Positions 14,750 through 22,211 of a stretch of 30,577 bases of DNA are shown here, piece by piece. Both the position numbers and the translations under genes were made by a program. Location of the stretch: positions 1-30,577 of the forward strand of contig JAEZKB010000297.1 in assembly GCA_023415605.1 (NCBI GenBank), read 5' to 3'. The notes beneath the pieces are model-generated. The model searched no databases, was not told the origin of the DNA, and was given only the letters and a program-made list of their open reading frames with translations. Position 1 is the stretch's first letter. Every line of letters begins with the position of its first letter. Origin of the DNA: Pseudomonadota bacterium. GTDB taxonomy: Bacteria; Pseudomonadota; Alphaproteobacteria; Rhizobiales; Devosiaceae.

Positions 14750-17140
14750 GTGAGCAAAGCGCCTGTGATTTGGTTCGAGAGAGTCTCTCGCCAGGATGTC
14801 GCGCTCGTAGGCGGAAAGAATGCTTCCCTGGGCGAAATGGTCGGGCAACTCTCCGCAGAGGGCGTCGCGGTTCCTCCAGGCTTTGCGACGACGGCATCGG
14901 CCTACTGGGACTTCATCGGCTTCAACGATCTCCAGGATAAGATCGCCAAACTCCTTGACCTCTGGCGAGACGGGCGCGCGACCCTGCCGGAGACAGGAAG
15001 TCAAATTCGAGCATTGTTCATGCAAGGTGCTTGGCCGACGGCGCTCGTCCAGGCGATCGCCGAGGCCTATCGCGAGCTCTGCCGCCGCACGGGCGTTGAC
15101 CAAGTCGACGTCGCAGTCCGCTCGAGCGCAACAGCCGAAGATCTGCCCGATGCCAGTTTCGCCGGACAACAGGAGACGTTCCTCAATATCCGCGGTGAGG
15201 CCGCACTGCTTCAGGCCTGCAGGAAGTGCTACGCCTCACTATTTACCGATCGGGCCATCAGCTATCGGCAAGCCAAGGGCTTTGACGATATGAAAGTGGC
15301 GCTCTCGATCGGCGTACAGCAAATGGTGCGCTCCGACGCCGGCGGATCAGGTGTGATGTTCTCGATCGACACCGAAACCGGGTTCGACAAGGTCGTCCTG
15401 ATCAACGCGGCGTGGGGCCTGGGCGAGAACGTCGTGCAGGGTGCCGTCGACCCGGACGAGTACCATGTCTTCAAGCCTCTTCTTGCCAATCCCCGACTGT
15501 CCCCCATCATCGAGAAGAAGCTGGGCGCCAAGTCTATCAAGATGACGTATGGCGACGCAGGACAACCAACTCGCAACGTACCGACGTCGAAGGCAGAGCG
15601 TGCTCGATATGTGCTGACTGATCCCGAGATCCTCGATCTTGCGCGCTGGGGCGTGGCCATTGAACGGCACTACCGCTGTGCCATGGACATGGAGTGGGCG
15701 AAGGACGGCCTTACCGGCAAGCTCTACATTGTCCAGGCCAGGCCCGAGACGGTGCAGTCCCGCAAGCGTGCAGGCACCATACGATCGTATGAAATCACCA
15801 AGAAGGGTCCACTACTGCTCGACGGCTTGGCGGTCGGCGATGCTGTCGTTGCGGGCGAGGTCTGTCTGATCGAGTCGGCGGCCGACATCGGCAGGTTCGT
15901 CGATGGCTCCATTCTCGTCACCTCAACCACTGACCCCGACTGGGTCCCGATCATGAAGCGGGCCGCAGCAATCGTCACCGACCACGGCGGTCGCACCTCG
16001 CATGCCGCCATCGTCAGCCGAGAGCTGGGTCTTCCGGCCATCGTCGGGACTGGCGACGCGACCGAACTGTTGCATAGCGGTCAGCGCATCACGGTCTCCT
16101 GCGCGGAAGGCGACGAGGGGCATGTCTATGCAGGGACGGCCGAATTCAGCGCCCGAGAGGTCGATGCCAGCGACTTACCCAGTAGCGCTGTCCAAGTCAT
16201 GCTGAACCTCGCCAATCCCGGAGCCGCGTACCGCTGGTGGCGTCTGCCTGCCGATGGTGTCGGTCTGGCCCGCATGGAGTTCGTCATCGCCAATTCCATC
16301 CGCGTGCATCCCCTGGCGCTCCTTCATCCCGAAAAGCTGAAGGACGACGGCACGCGCGATCAGATCGCGCAGTTGGCATCGGGGTACGACACACCTGCGG
16401 AATACTTCGTGGATAGCCTCTCGCGAGGTCTGGCGCGGCTGGCCGCGGTTGTCTTTCCACGGCCGATCGTCGTTCGCATGAGCGATTTCAAGACTAACGA
16501 ATACGCCGGCCTGCTGGGCGGCGAGGCTTTCGAGCCCCATGAGGAGAATCCGATGATCGGCCTTCGGGGCGCGTCACGATACTACTCCGACAGCTACCGC
16601 GCCGCCTTCGAGCTCGAATGCCAGGCGATCCTTCGGCTTCGCGAGAAACTTGGCTTCGACAACGTCATAGTGATGATCCCGTTTTGCCGTACGCCCCACG
16701 AAGCGGACCTTGTCCTCGAGGTCATGCGGAACGCGGGACTGGAGCGCGGCAAGCAGGGCCTGCGGGTCTATGTGATGTGCGAGGTTCCGTCCAACGTGAT
16801 CCTGGCTGGCGAGTTCGCCAAGAGGTTCGATGGCTTCTCGATCGGATCCAATGATCTGACGCAGCTCACACTGGGTGTCGATCGGGACTCCGGGCCGTTG
16901 GCCGGCCTGTTTGACGAGAGCGACCCCGCCGTCAGATGGATGATCCAGACCGCCATAGCGGAGGCCCATAAGGCTGGCGTGAAGGTGGGACTATGCGGAC
17001 AGGCACCGAGTGACCGCCCTGAGTTTGCTCGCTTCCTGGTTGAATGCGGGATTGACTCAATCTCTGTCAGCCCGGACAGCTTCGTGGCGGTCAAGCAGAT
17101 CGTCAACGCGGCCGAGATTGCCACTTCGGAGGCGGCGTAA
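14750..17140 (+). CDS. ppsA: Phosphoenolpyruvate synthase
   Basis: A 796-residue PEP synthase, converting pyruvate, ATP and water to PEP, AMP and phosphate in the cytosol. The N-terminal ATP-grasp domain starts at VALVGGKNASLGEM (about 17-30) and includes VRSSATAEDLPDASFAGQQE. The swivelling domain carries the phosphohistidine in GGRTSHAAIVSREL (H418). The C-terminal TIM barrel ends with GLCGQAPSD, which carries the catalytic cysteine. Length and domain order fit PpsA rather than pyruvate phosphate dikinase, which is longer. The start is a GTG at 14750 with GGAGGG four bases before it; a longer reading from 14675 would begin inside the anaerobox. The gene is divergent from the glycolytic operon, so one intergenic region faces both glycolytic and gluconeogenic steps. 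A small gene follows within five bases. Confidence 0.93.
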   Translation: MSKAPVIWFERVSRQDVALVGGKNASLGEMVGQLSAEGVAVPPGFATTASAYWDFIGFNDLQDKIAKLLDLWRDGRATLPETGSQIRALFMQGAWPTALVQAIAEAYRELCRRTGVDQVDVAVRSSATAEDLPDASFAGQQETFLNIRGEAALLQACRKCYASLFTDRAISYRQAKGFDDMKVALSIGVQQMVRSDAGGSGVMFSIDTETGFDKVVLINAAWGLGENVVQGAVDPDEYHVFKPLLANPRLSPIIEKKLGAKSIKMTYGDAGQPTRNVPTSKAERARYVLTDPEILDLARWGVAIERHYRCAMDMEWAKDGLTGKLYIVQARPETVQSRKRAGTIRSYEITKKGPLLLDGLAVGDAVVAGEVCLIESAADIGRFVDGSILVTSTTDPDWVPIMKRAAAIVTDHGGRTSHAAIVSRELGLPAIVGTGDATELLHSGQRITVSCAEGDEGHVYAGTAEFSAREVDASDLPSSAVQVMLNLANPGAAYRWWRLPADGVGLARMEFVIANSIRVHPLALLHPEKLKDDGTRDQIAQLASGYDTPAEYFVDSLSRGLARLAAVVFPRPIVVRMSDFKTNEYAGLLGGEAFEPHEENPMIGLRGASRYYSDSYRAAFELECQAILRLREKLGFDNVIVMIPFCRTPHEADLVLEVMRNAGLERGKQGLRVYVMCEVPSNVILAGEFAKRFDGFSIGSNDLTQLTLGVDRDSGPLAGLFDESDPAVRWMIQTAIAEAHKAGVKVGLCGQAPSDRPEFARFLVECGIDSISVSPDSFVAVKQIVNAAEIATSEAA

Positions 17141-17144
17141 CATC

Positions 17145-17402
17145 ATGCGCGATCTGGAAAGTGCCGAGCAGGCGCAACTCGGGCTCAAATACATCGAAGA
17201 CGCCGTCGTCAACCTCCTGACCAAGCATCAGGATGGCATGACTGTTGCTCAGGTGGCCGATAGCCTCGGCCTCAGGACCGATCTGGATCCCGCACATCGG
17301 GACATGATTGCTGCAGGCGTGCTCGAACTGCTGATCAGGACTGGGCGCATCACCTGGAATGACGCCAAGAAACGCTACGTGGACAACCCGGACAAGCTGT
17401 AG
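17145..17402 (+). CDS. Small protein following PEP synthase (possible winged-helix fold)
   Basis: An 85-residue protein starting four bases after the ppsA stop, so almost certainly in the same transcript and translationally coupled; GGAGG lies inside the end of ppsA, 12 bases before the ATG. I do not recognise a named family. The sequence has a helix (AQLGLKYIEDAVVNLLTKH), then a turn and DGMTVAQVADSLGL, which looks like the helix-turn-helix of a winged-helix domain, and a strand-like end RITWNDAKKRYV. It is acidic at the start and basic toward the end. A regulatory or partner role for PEP synthase is a guess from position only. Confidence 0.7.
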   Translation: MRDLESAEQAQLGLKYIEDAVVNLLTKHQDGMTVAQVADSLGLRTDLDPAHRDMIAAGVLELLIRTGRITWNDAKKRYVDNPDKL

Positions 17403-17584
17403 CCGGCTGCAGCGGAAACCAACATGGCGGTCAATGCCTCGACCGATTGCCGCACCAGTGGCCGGGCAATCTGCCCCGCCTTCACGGACCCCGATCCCAT
17501 GCAAACATCGGTTCCGCTGCCCGAGGCAAGCGCGTTACTGAGGATCGCGGCCGAGCGGCTGACCGGTCCGATGTCCTTGCGCCC
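17403..17584. other. Intergenic stretch between PEP synthase operon and bigR
   Basis: This gap holds an open 54-codon frame on the plus strand from ATG 17424 to TAG 17588, overlapping the 3' end of bigR. It has no convincing ribosome site and no recognisable domain. It may be a chance frame or the remnant of a lost gene. I see no clear terminator hairpin. Confidence 0.3.
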
Positions 17585-17926
17585 TTAGTCGCTGGTCGGG
17601 CTGAGGCCTGCCCGGTGCCCCTCTCGCGCCGGTGGCTCGCAATAAATGCCGTGAAGGGTCGTCAGGATCCGCGCCACATCGTCAGAGGCAAGCCGATAGA
17701 GGATCATCTGGCCGTCCCGCCGGGTCGCCACCAGCTTGAGGGCCCTGAGTTTGCTCAGGTGCTGGCTGAGCGGGCTTTGCGCCAGCCCCACCATCTCGCT
17801 GAGCTGACTGACACTCAGTTCCTTCGTAAGCAATCGACAAAGGATCAGCAGTCGCTTGGGGTTAGCCATTGCTGCCAGCAGTTCTGCCGCTTCGTCGGCA
17901 CGGGGCTCAAGTTCCGATATATCCAT
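17585..17926 (-). CDS. bigR: ArsR-family persulfide-responsive repressor (BigR/SqrR type)
   Basis: A 113-residue ArsR/SmtB winged-helix repressor. The DNA-reading helix is in LSEMVGLAQSPLSQHLSKLR, followed by the wing VATRRDGQMILYRL. Two cysteines, in LLILCRLL (C30) and HGIYCEPP (C96), are 66 residues apart, the same spacing as the redox cysteines of BigR and SqrR, which form a disulfide or tetrasulfide with persulfides and then release DNA. ATG 17926 is preferred over 17935 because the upstream ATG falls inside the predicted -10 element (TAATAT, 17939-17934), and the transcript would begin almost at 17926. The gene is divergent from a sulfide/persulfide oxidation operon, the expected target, and is probably autoregulated. 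Confidence 0.88.
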   Translation of the reverse strand: MDISELEPRADEAAELLAAMANPKRLLILCRLLTKELSVSQLSEMVGLAQSPLSQHLSKLRALKLVATRRDGQMILYRLASDDVARILTTLHGIYCEPPAREGHRAGLSPTSD

Positions 17927-17928
17927 AC

Positions 17929-17962
17929 TTGACATATTAGAATATTCGAATATCTATGTCAA
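17929..17962. promoter_or_regulatory. Overlapping divergent promoters with BigR operator
   Basis: The arms TTGACATA (17929-17936) and TATGTCAA (17955-17962) are perfect inverted repeats, and each supplies a -35 TTGACA. On the minus strand TTGACA (17962-17957), a 17-base spacer and TAATAT make a good promoter for bigR. The plus-strand promoter has a weaker -10 (TATCTA, 17951-17956). A perfect 12-base palindrome ATATTCGAATAT (17942-17953) sits within both and is the likely BigR operator, resembling the AT-rich ATTC/GAAT sites of BigR/SqrR. Binding would close both promoters at once. Confidence 0.72.
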
Positions 17963-17994
17963 CGAAATCGTCAGTCCCTCTTATGGAGACAGCC

Positions 17995-18210
17995 ATGTCC
18001 AATGTCGGAAGTGTTGACCGTATCGTTCGCGCCATCCTTGGCATCGCCCTCATCATCGTCCCCTTCCTGGCGGGTTGGCCGACCGTCGGCCTGGTGATCA
18101 GCATCGTAGCAGGCGCCGTCCTGCTGGGGACCGCGGCGATCAGCTTCTGCCCAATCTATGCGGTGCTCGGCCTCTCGAGCAAGCGCCGCCAGTCTACCGT
18201 GGGACGCTGA
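17995..18210 (+). CDS. DUF2892 (YgaP-like) inner-membrane protein
   Basis: A 71-residue membrane protein with two hydrophobic helices, about residues 11-27 and 30-50, and the C-terminal motif FCPIYAVLGL typical of DUF2892. Such proteins occur alone or fused to rhodanese in sulfur-handling operons and may carry persulfide or sulfite across or at the membrane; the cysteine in the CP motif is a plausible sulfur acceptor. GGAGA five bases before the ATG at 17995 decides the start over in-frame ATGs upstream. First gene of the BigR-controlled operon; its stop (TGA at 18208) is one base before the ATG of the persulfide dioxygenase gene. Confidence 0.82.
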   Translation: MSNVGSVDRIVRAILGIALIIVPFLAGWPTVGLVISIVAGAVLLGTAAISFCPIYAVLGLSSKRRQSTVGR

Positions 18211-18211
18211 A

Positions 18212-19111
18212 ATGACGGCTCCCACCATCCCATTCGAAGTCGACCTCACCCTCTCCCCGGAGGTGGTTCCCTTCTTCGATCCGGAAACCAACACCATCAG
18301 CTATATTGTCCGGGACCCTTCGTCAGACGCCTGCGCCGTGTTCGATTCCGTCATGGATTTCGACTACGCCTCGGGTCACATCAGCTTCGCCCATGCCGAC
18401 GCGATCATCGCCCATATCCGGGCCAAGGGCTGGCGCGTGGAATGGCTCATCGAGACGCACGCCCATGCCGACCACTTGTCGGCAGCGCCTTACATCCAGC
18501 GCCACCTCGGGGGCAAGTTGGGCATCGGCGAGAACATCAAGATCGTCCAGGATGTGTTCGGCAAGGTGTTCAACGAGGGAACCGAGTTCCGACGCGACGG
18601 CAGCCAGTTCGACCGGCTTTTCCGTGACGGCGACAGCTATACCATCGGTACGATGACTGCCCACGTCATGCTGACGCCAGGCCATACGCCAGCCTGCATG
18701 ACGCATGTCATCGGCGATGCAGCTTTCGTGGGCGATACGTTGTTCATGCCGGACGCCGGCTCGGCCCGCGCAGATTTTCCCGGTGGCGATGCCGCCCAAC
18801 TCTATCGCTCGATCAAACGCATCCTGGCGATGCCCGCCCCGGTCCGGCTGTTCATGTGCCACGACTACGGTCCGAATGGCCGCGACATCCGCTGGGAGAC
18901 CACGGTCGGCGACGAGCGGGCGCACAATATTCACGTGCGCGAAGGCACGACCGAGGCCGAATTCGTCGAATTGCGGCGGGCCCGCGACAAGACGCTGAGC
19001 ATGCCTCGGCTGATCATCCCATCACTGCAAGTGAACATCCGTGGAGGCAAGTTGCCGCCCAAGGACCAGGACGGGCGCACGTTCCTAAAAGTCCCCGTCA
19101 ACGCCCTCTAG
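18212..19111 (+). CDS. blh: Persulfide dioxygenase-like metallo-beta-lactamase-fold protein (ETHE1/Blh type)
   Basis: A 299-residue MBL-fold protein. The metal motif HAHADH is at residues 83-88; GHTPACMTHVIG and FVGDTLFMPDAGSARADFPGG (with the bridging aspartate) follow, and MCHDYGPNGRD supplies the last histidine. These features fit ETHE1-like persulfide dioxygenases, which oxidise glutathione persulfide to sulfite with one Fe(II). The longer C-terminus ending in LPPKDQDGRTFLKVPVN is typical of the BigR-operon Blh proteins. Start 18212 gives a one-base gap after the DUF2892 stop. The next gene is the phosphatase-like DUF442 domain that is fused to the Blh domain in some bacteria but separate here. 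Sulfite made here could leave through the TauE/SafE protein downstream. Confidence 0.88.
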   Translation: MTAPTIPFEVDLTLSPEVVPFFDPETNTISYIVRDPSSDACAVFDSVMDFDYASGHISFAHADAIIAHIRAKGWRVEWLIETHAHADHLSAAPYIQRHLGGKLGIGENIKIVQDVFGKVFNEGTEFRRDGSQFDRLFRDGDSYTIGTMTAHVMLTPGHTPACMTHVIGDAAFVGDTLFMPDAGSARADFPGGDAAQLYRSIKRILAMPAPVRLFMCHDYGPNGRDIRWETTVGDERAHNIHVREGTTEAEFVELRRARDKTLSMPRLIIPSLQVNIRGGKLPPKDQDGRTFLKVPVNAL

Positions 19112-19133
19112 TCATCAAGAAGGATCAAGACAC

Positions 19134-19499
19134 ATGTGGCCATTCTCTACACCTAACGCGGGCCTCAACTACCGCAGGATCGATCCTGACTTCGCCATCG
19201 CCGGTCAGATTCTGCCTTCGGACGTGAAGAAGGTTGCCGAGGCGGGTTTCAAGACTATCGTCTGCGCCCGTCCAGACAATGAAGAGCCCGGACAGCCGAG
19301 TTTTGCCGCCATCTCGGCAGCTGCCAAGGATGCCGGTCTCGAGGCAATCCACATTCCGGTCTCGGGCGGTCTGGGCGAAGGCCAGATCATCCGCATCGAA
19401 GACGCGGTGAGACGCCTTCCCACACCCATGTTCGGTTATTGCCGGTCGGGCGCGCGCGCGGGCTCGCTCTTTAGCGCGGCCAAGGCTGCGTTGAAATAG
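19134..19499 (+). CDS. DUF442/TIGR01244 phosphatase- or sulfurtransferase-like protein
   Basis: A 121-residue protein of the beta-lactamase-hydrolase-associated DUF442 family. The active-site loop YCRSGARAGSL carries the C-x5-R signature (C103, R108) of tyrosine phosphatase-like and rhodanese-like enzymes. The N-terminal DFAIAGQILPSDVKKVAEAGFKT and TIVCARPDNEEPGQP are characteristic of the family. In sulfide operons this domain is thought to act on persulfide as a sulfurtransferase or as a phosphatase; which applies cannot be seen. AAGGA nine bases before the ATG supports the start. It lies 22 bases after the persulfide dioxygenase gene and 37 before the TauE/SafE gene. Confidence 0.85.
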   Translation: MWPFSTPNAGLNYRRIDPDFAIAGQILPSDVKKVAEAGFKTIVCARPDNEEPGQPSFAAISAAAKDAGLEAIHIPVSGGLGEGQIIRIEDAVRRLPTPMFGYCRSGARAGSLFSAAKAALK

Positions 19500-19536
19500 G
19501 ACAGAGGACGAACGGCAGACTGCCGCCCGTCATCCC

Positions 19537-20322
19537 ATGATCGCCCTCGCTCCCCTTCAGTATTTACTCGGCGCGCTTTCCGGCAGCGCCGTCGGCCTCA
19601 GCCTGGGGCTGTTCGGGGGCGGTGGGTCGATCCTCGCGGTGCCGCTGCTGGTCTATCTGGTCGGTCTTTCCGACCCACATGTCGCCATCGGCACCAGCGC
19701 TGTGGCAGTGGCTGCCAATGCGCTGACGAACCTCATAGTGCACGGCCGCCGTGGCAACGTGTCTTGGCGCTGCGCCCTCATCTACTCGACCGCCGGGGTG
19801 CTCGGCGCCGCTCTGGGATCTGTTGTGGGCAAGGCCCTCGATGGCCAACACCTGCTGGTGCTCTTCTCGCTGCTCATGTTCGTGGTGGCAGCTCTGATGT
19901 TCGTCAGCCGGAACCGCAAGGAGAACGCCAGGGTCATCTGCACCATGGAAAATGCGCCCAAGACGCTAGCCTACGGTGCAGGGACCGGAGTGGTCGCTGG
20001 CTTCTTCGGTATTGGTGGCGGCTTCCTGATTGTGCCGGGGCTGATTGCCGCGACGGGCATGTCACTATTCAACGCAGTCGGGTCGTCGCTGGTGGCAGTG
20101 AGCGCGTTCGGCATGACCACGGCGCTGAGCTACAGCGTGTCCGGGCTGGTGGACTGGCCGCTTGCCGCGGTCTTCGTCGCAGGTGGCGCGGCGGGGGGAG
20201 CCCTGGGGGCACTTGTGGCAGGTCAACTCGCGCGTCGGCGTGGAGCGCTAAATACTGCCTTTACGGCGCTCATTGTGGTCGTGGCGACCTACATGTTCCT
20301 GCGAGCGATGGGGCCATTCTGA
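19537..20322 (+). CDS. TauE/SafE-family sulfite/sulfonate exporter
   Basis: A 261-residue inner-membrane protein with seven or eight hydrophobic helices arranged as two repeats. The conserved repeat motifs GLSLGLFGGGGSILAVPLL (about 20-38) and VVAGFFGIGGGFLIVPGL (about 153-170) define the TauE/SafE (DUF81) family. In this operon the likely substrate is sulfite or another oxidised sulfur anion made by the persulfide dioxygenase; that assignment is inferred from context. The ribosome site is weak, consistent with coupled translation within the operon. It is followed 18 bases later by the sulfide:quinone oxidoreductase gene. Confidence 0.87.
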   Translation: MIALAPLQYLLGALSGSAVGLSLGLFGGGGSILAVPLLVYLVGLSDPHVAIGTSAVAVAANALTNLIVHGRRGNVSWRCALIYSTAGVLGAALGSVVGKALDGQHLLVLFSLLMFVVAALMFVSRNRKENARVICTMENAPKTLAYGAGTGVVAGFFGIGGGFLIVPGLIAATGMSLFNAVGSSLVAVSAFGMTTALSYSVSGLVDWPLAAVFVAGGAAGGALGALVAGQLARRRGALNTAFTALIVVVATYMFLRAMGPF

Positions 20323-20340
20323 CGTCTGGGAGAAAGCAAC

Positions 20341-21624
20341 ATGGCACACGTCGTCGTCCTCGGTGCAGGACTGGGTGGCACCCTGATGGCCTACGAGCTG
20401 CGCGATCGATTGGGTCGCGAGCACCGGATATCGGTCATCAACAAGGGAGAAACCTACTTCTTCGTTCCCTCCAATCCCTGGGTTGCCGTAGGTTGGCGGG
20501 ACAAGGAGGCGGTGAGCGTCGACCTCGAACCAGTGTTCCGCCGCCGCCACATCGATTTCTATCCGCAGGGCGCGCGACGCCTCGACCCTGCGGCCAAGAC
20601 GATTGAATTGATGGATGGCGAAGTCGTTTCGTACGACTACGTCGTGATCGCCACCGGGCCCGAACTCGCCTTCGACGAAATCCCGGGGTTCGGTCCCGAG
20701 GCCGAGACGAATTCGATCTGCTACATCGATCACGCACTCGGGGCCAAGGCCGCTTTCGACAGGTTGGTTGCCAATCCGGGTCCGGTCGTGATCGGTGCCG
20801 TTCAGGGCGCCTCCTGCTTTGGTCCTGCCTACGAATTCGCGTTCATTCTCGACAAGGCACTGCGCGACGCAAGGTTGCGAGATCGGGTACCGATGACGTT
20901 CATTACCCCTGAGCCTTATATCGGCCATTTGGGGCTTGATGGCGTGGGCGACACCAAGGGGCTTCTGGAAAGCCAACTGCGCAATCATCACATCAAGTGG
21001 ATCACCAACGCCAGGGTAGACCGGTTCGAGCCCGGTAAGCTGGTGGCCAGCGAGATTGCCGAGGATGGCAAAGTCGTAAGAACCCATGAGGTGCCATTCG
21101 CCTATGCCATGATGCTGCCGGCCTTTCGTGGAGTGGAGGCCGTCCGGGGGATCGAGGGTTTGACCAATCCACGCGGCTTCATCTTGGCCGACAAGTATCA
21201 GCGCAATCCGGCATTCCCGGATGTGTTCTCGATCGGCGTCTGCGTCGCCATCCCGCCCCTGGGCAAGACGGCGGTTCCGGTTGGCGTTCCCAAGACCGGC
21301 TTCATGATCGAGTCGATGGTCACGGCGACGGCGGAGAACATCGCCAGCCTCATCGCCGGCAGACAGCCCACCGCCGTCCCGACATGGAACGCGGTGTGCC
21401 TCGCCGACTTCGGTGACAGCGGCATCGCCTTCGTTGCCCAGCCGCAAATCCCGCCGCGCAACGTCAACTGGTCAGCTGAGGGAAAATGGGTACACACCGC
21501 CAAGATCGGCTTCGAGAAATACTTCCTGCACAAGATCAGGTCCGGCCGTTCAGAGCCCTTCTACGAAAAGCTAGCTCTCCAGGTATTGGGCATCGAAAAG
21601 CTCAAGGCTCCCAACACGCAGTAG
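20341..21624 (+). CDS. sqr: Sulfide:quinone oxidoreductase
   Basis: A 427-residue FAD flavoprotein that oxidises sulfide to polysulfide or persulfide and passes electrons to quinone at the inner membrane. The dinucleotide loop VVVLGAGLGG is at residues 4-13 and the second FAD motif VVIATGPE at 101-108. Cysteines C127 (SICYID), C159 (GASCFGP) and C353 (AVCLADFGD) match the catalytic cysteines C128, C160 and C356 of the Acidithiobacillus ferrooxidans enzyme. The C-terminal segment KYFLHKIRSG...PFYEKLALQVLG is the amphipathic membrane-binding region. GGGAG before the ATG supports the start. Last gene of the BigR operon; its product would be the substrate for the persulfide dioxygenase. Confidence 0.9.
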   Translation: MAHVVVLGAGLGGTLMAYELRDRLGREHRISVINKGETYFFVPSNPWVAVGWRDKEAVSVDLEPVFRRRHIDFYPQGARRLDPAAKTIELMDGEVVSYDYVVIATGPELAFDEIPGFGPEAETNSICYIDHALGAKAAFDRLVANPGPVVIGAVQGASCFGPAYEFAFILDKALRDARLRDRVPMTFITPEPYIGHLGLDGVGDTKGLLESQLRNHHIKWITNARVDRFEPGKLVASEIAEDGKVVRTHEVPFAYAMMLPAFRGVEAVRGIEGLTNPRGFILADKYQRNPAFPDVFSIGVCVAIPPLGKTAVPVGVPKTGFMIESMVTATAENIASLIAGRQPTAVPTWNAVCLADFGDSGIAFVAQPQIPPRNVNWSAEGKWVHTAKIGFEKYFLHKIRSGRSEPFYEKLALQVLGIEKLKAPNTQ

Positions 21625-21662
21625 CGTGGTTCCTGCTGCCGCACGGACCGGCGCGAGCATGA

Positions 21663-22187
21663 CTAACCCTTCTGCAATGCGCGTTGGAGGAGCGCGGTCG
21701 AATAGAACTCATACGAGGCCGCCTTGTCCGGAAAATCGATCAGATGGACCGTGAAGCGGCAGGGAACTCCATTGTCGGGAAGGTTGTCGGCAAAGAATGC
21801 TGCGTAGGCCTCGGCATAGGCCTTCCGAAGCCGATCCTGCTCAGCGGCATATCCGGCAGGGTCGGCGAGGATGTTCGGGGTCTTCGGTTGAGCTCCGAAC
21901 GCGTGCATCTCGATGAAATCGAGATCCCGCAAGGACGAGCAGATTCCCGCCTCGACCACCCACTTCTCCCAACACCTGAAGACCAGCGCGACTTCCTGAT
22001 GGGGATCCATCGACACGAGTTCGCTCAGTCCGAGTATGCTCTTGGCTGAGTGGCCCCCTGTCAGACCAGCGAAATGGATCTTGAGGTCGCCATCTGCCTG
22101 TTCCTCGGTCACCAGCGCAGAGAGAACAGGCCGATCCCCTTCATAGTAATAGGTCAGCTTGCCGCGCCTACGGACATTGAATGGCAT
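21663..22187 (-). CDS. Unrecognised 174-residue protein paired with the SelA-like enzyme
   Basis: I do not recognise this family. The protein is cytosolic in character, with no signal or membrane segment. It begins with beta-strand-like sequence (RRRGKLTYYYEGDRPVLSAL), has a GGHSAKSILGL loop near residues 44-54, a cysteine-containing central part (FRCWEKWVVEAGICSSL), an alanine/tyrosine-rich helix and a strand FTVHLIDFPDKAAS near the end. AGGAAAAG upstream of the ATG at 22187 supports the start. It follows the SelA-like gene by 24 bases and is surely cotranscribed. It is convergent with sqr across a 38-base gap. A partner or accessory enzyme for the PLP protein is the simplest inference. Confidence 0.75.
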   Translation of the reverse strand: MPFNVRRRGKLTYYYEGDRPVLSALVTEEQADGDLKIHFAGLTGGHSAKSILGLSELVSMDPHQEVALVFRCWEKWVVEAGICSSLRDLDFIEMHAFGAQPKTPNILADPAGYAAEQDRLRKAYAEAYAAFFADNLPDNGVPCRFTVHLIDFPDKAASYEFYSTALLQRALQKG

Positions 22188-22211
22188 CGATACTTTTCCT
22201 GGAAACTTTGA

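Noticed and set aside
17424..17588. 54-codon plus-strand frame between the PEP synthase operon and bigR
   Set aside because: Weak ribosome site, no recognisable family and overlap with the bigR end; not strong enough to call a gene.
20248..21447. Minus-strand open frame of 399 codons
   Set aside because: Antisense to sqr, whose motifs and catalytic cysteines are intact; no domain or ribosome site.
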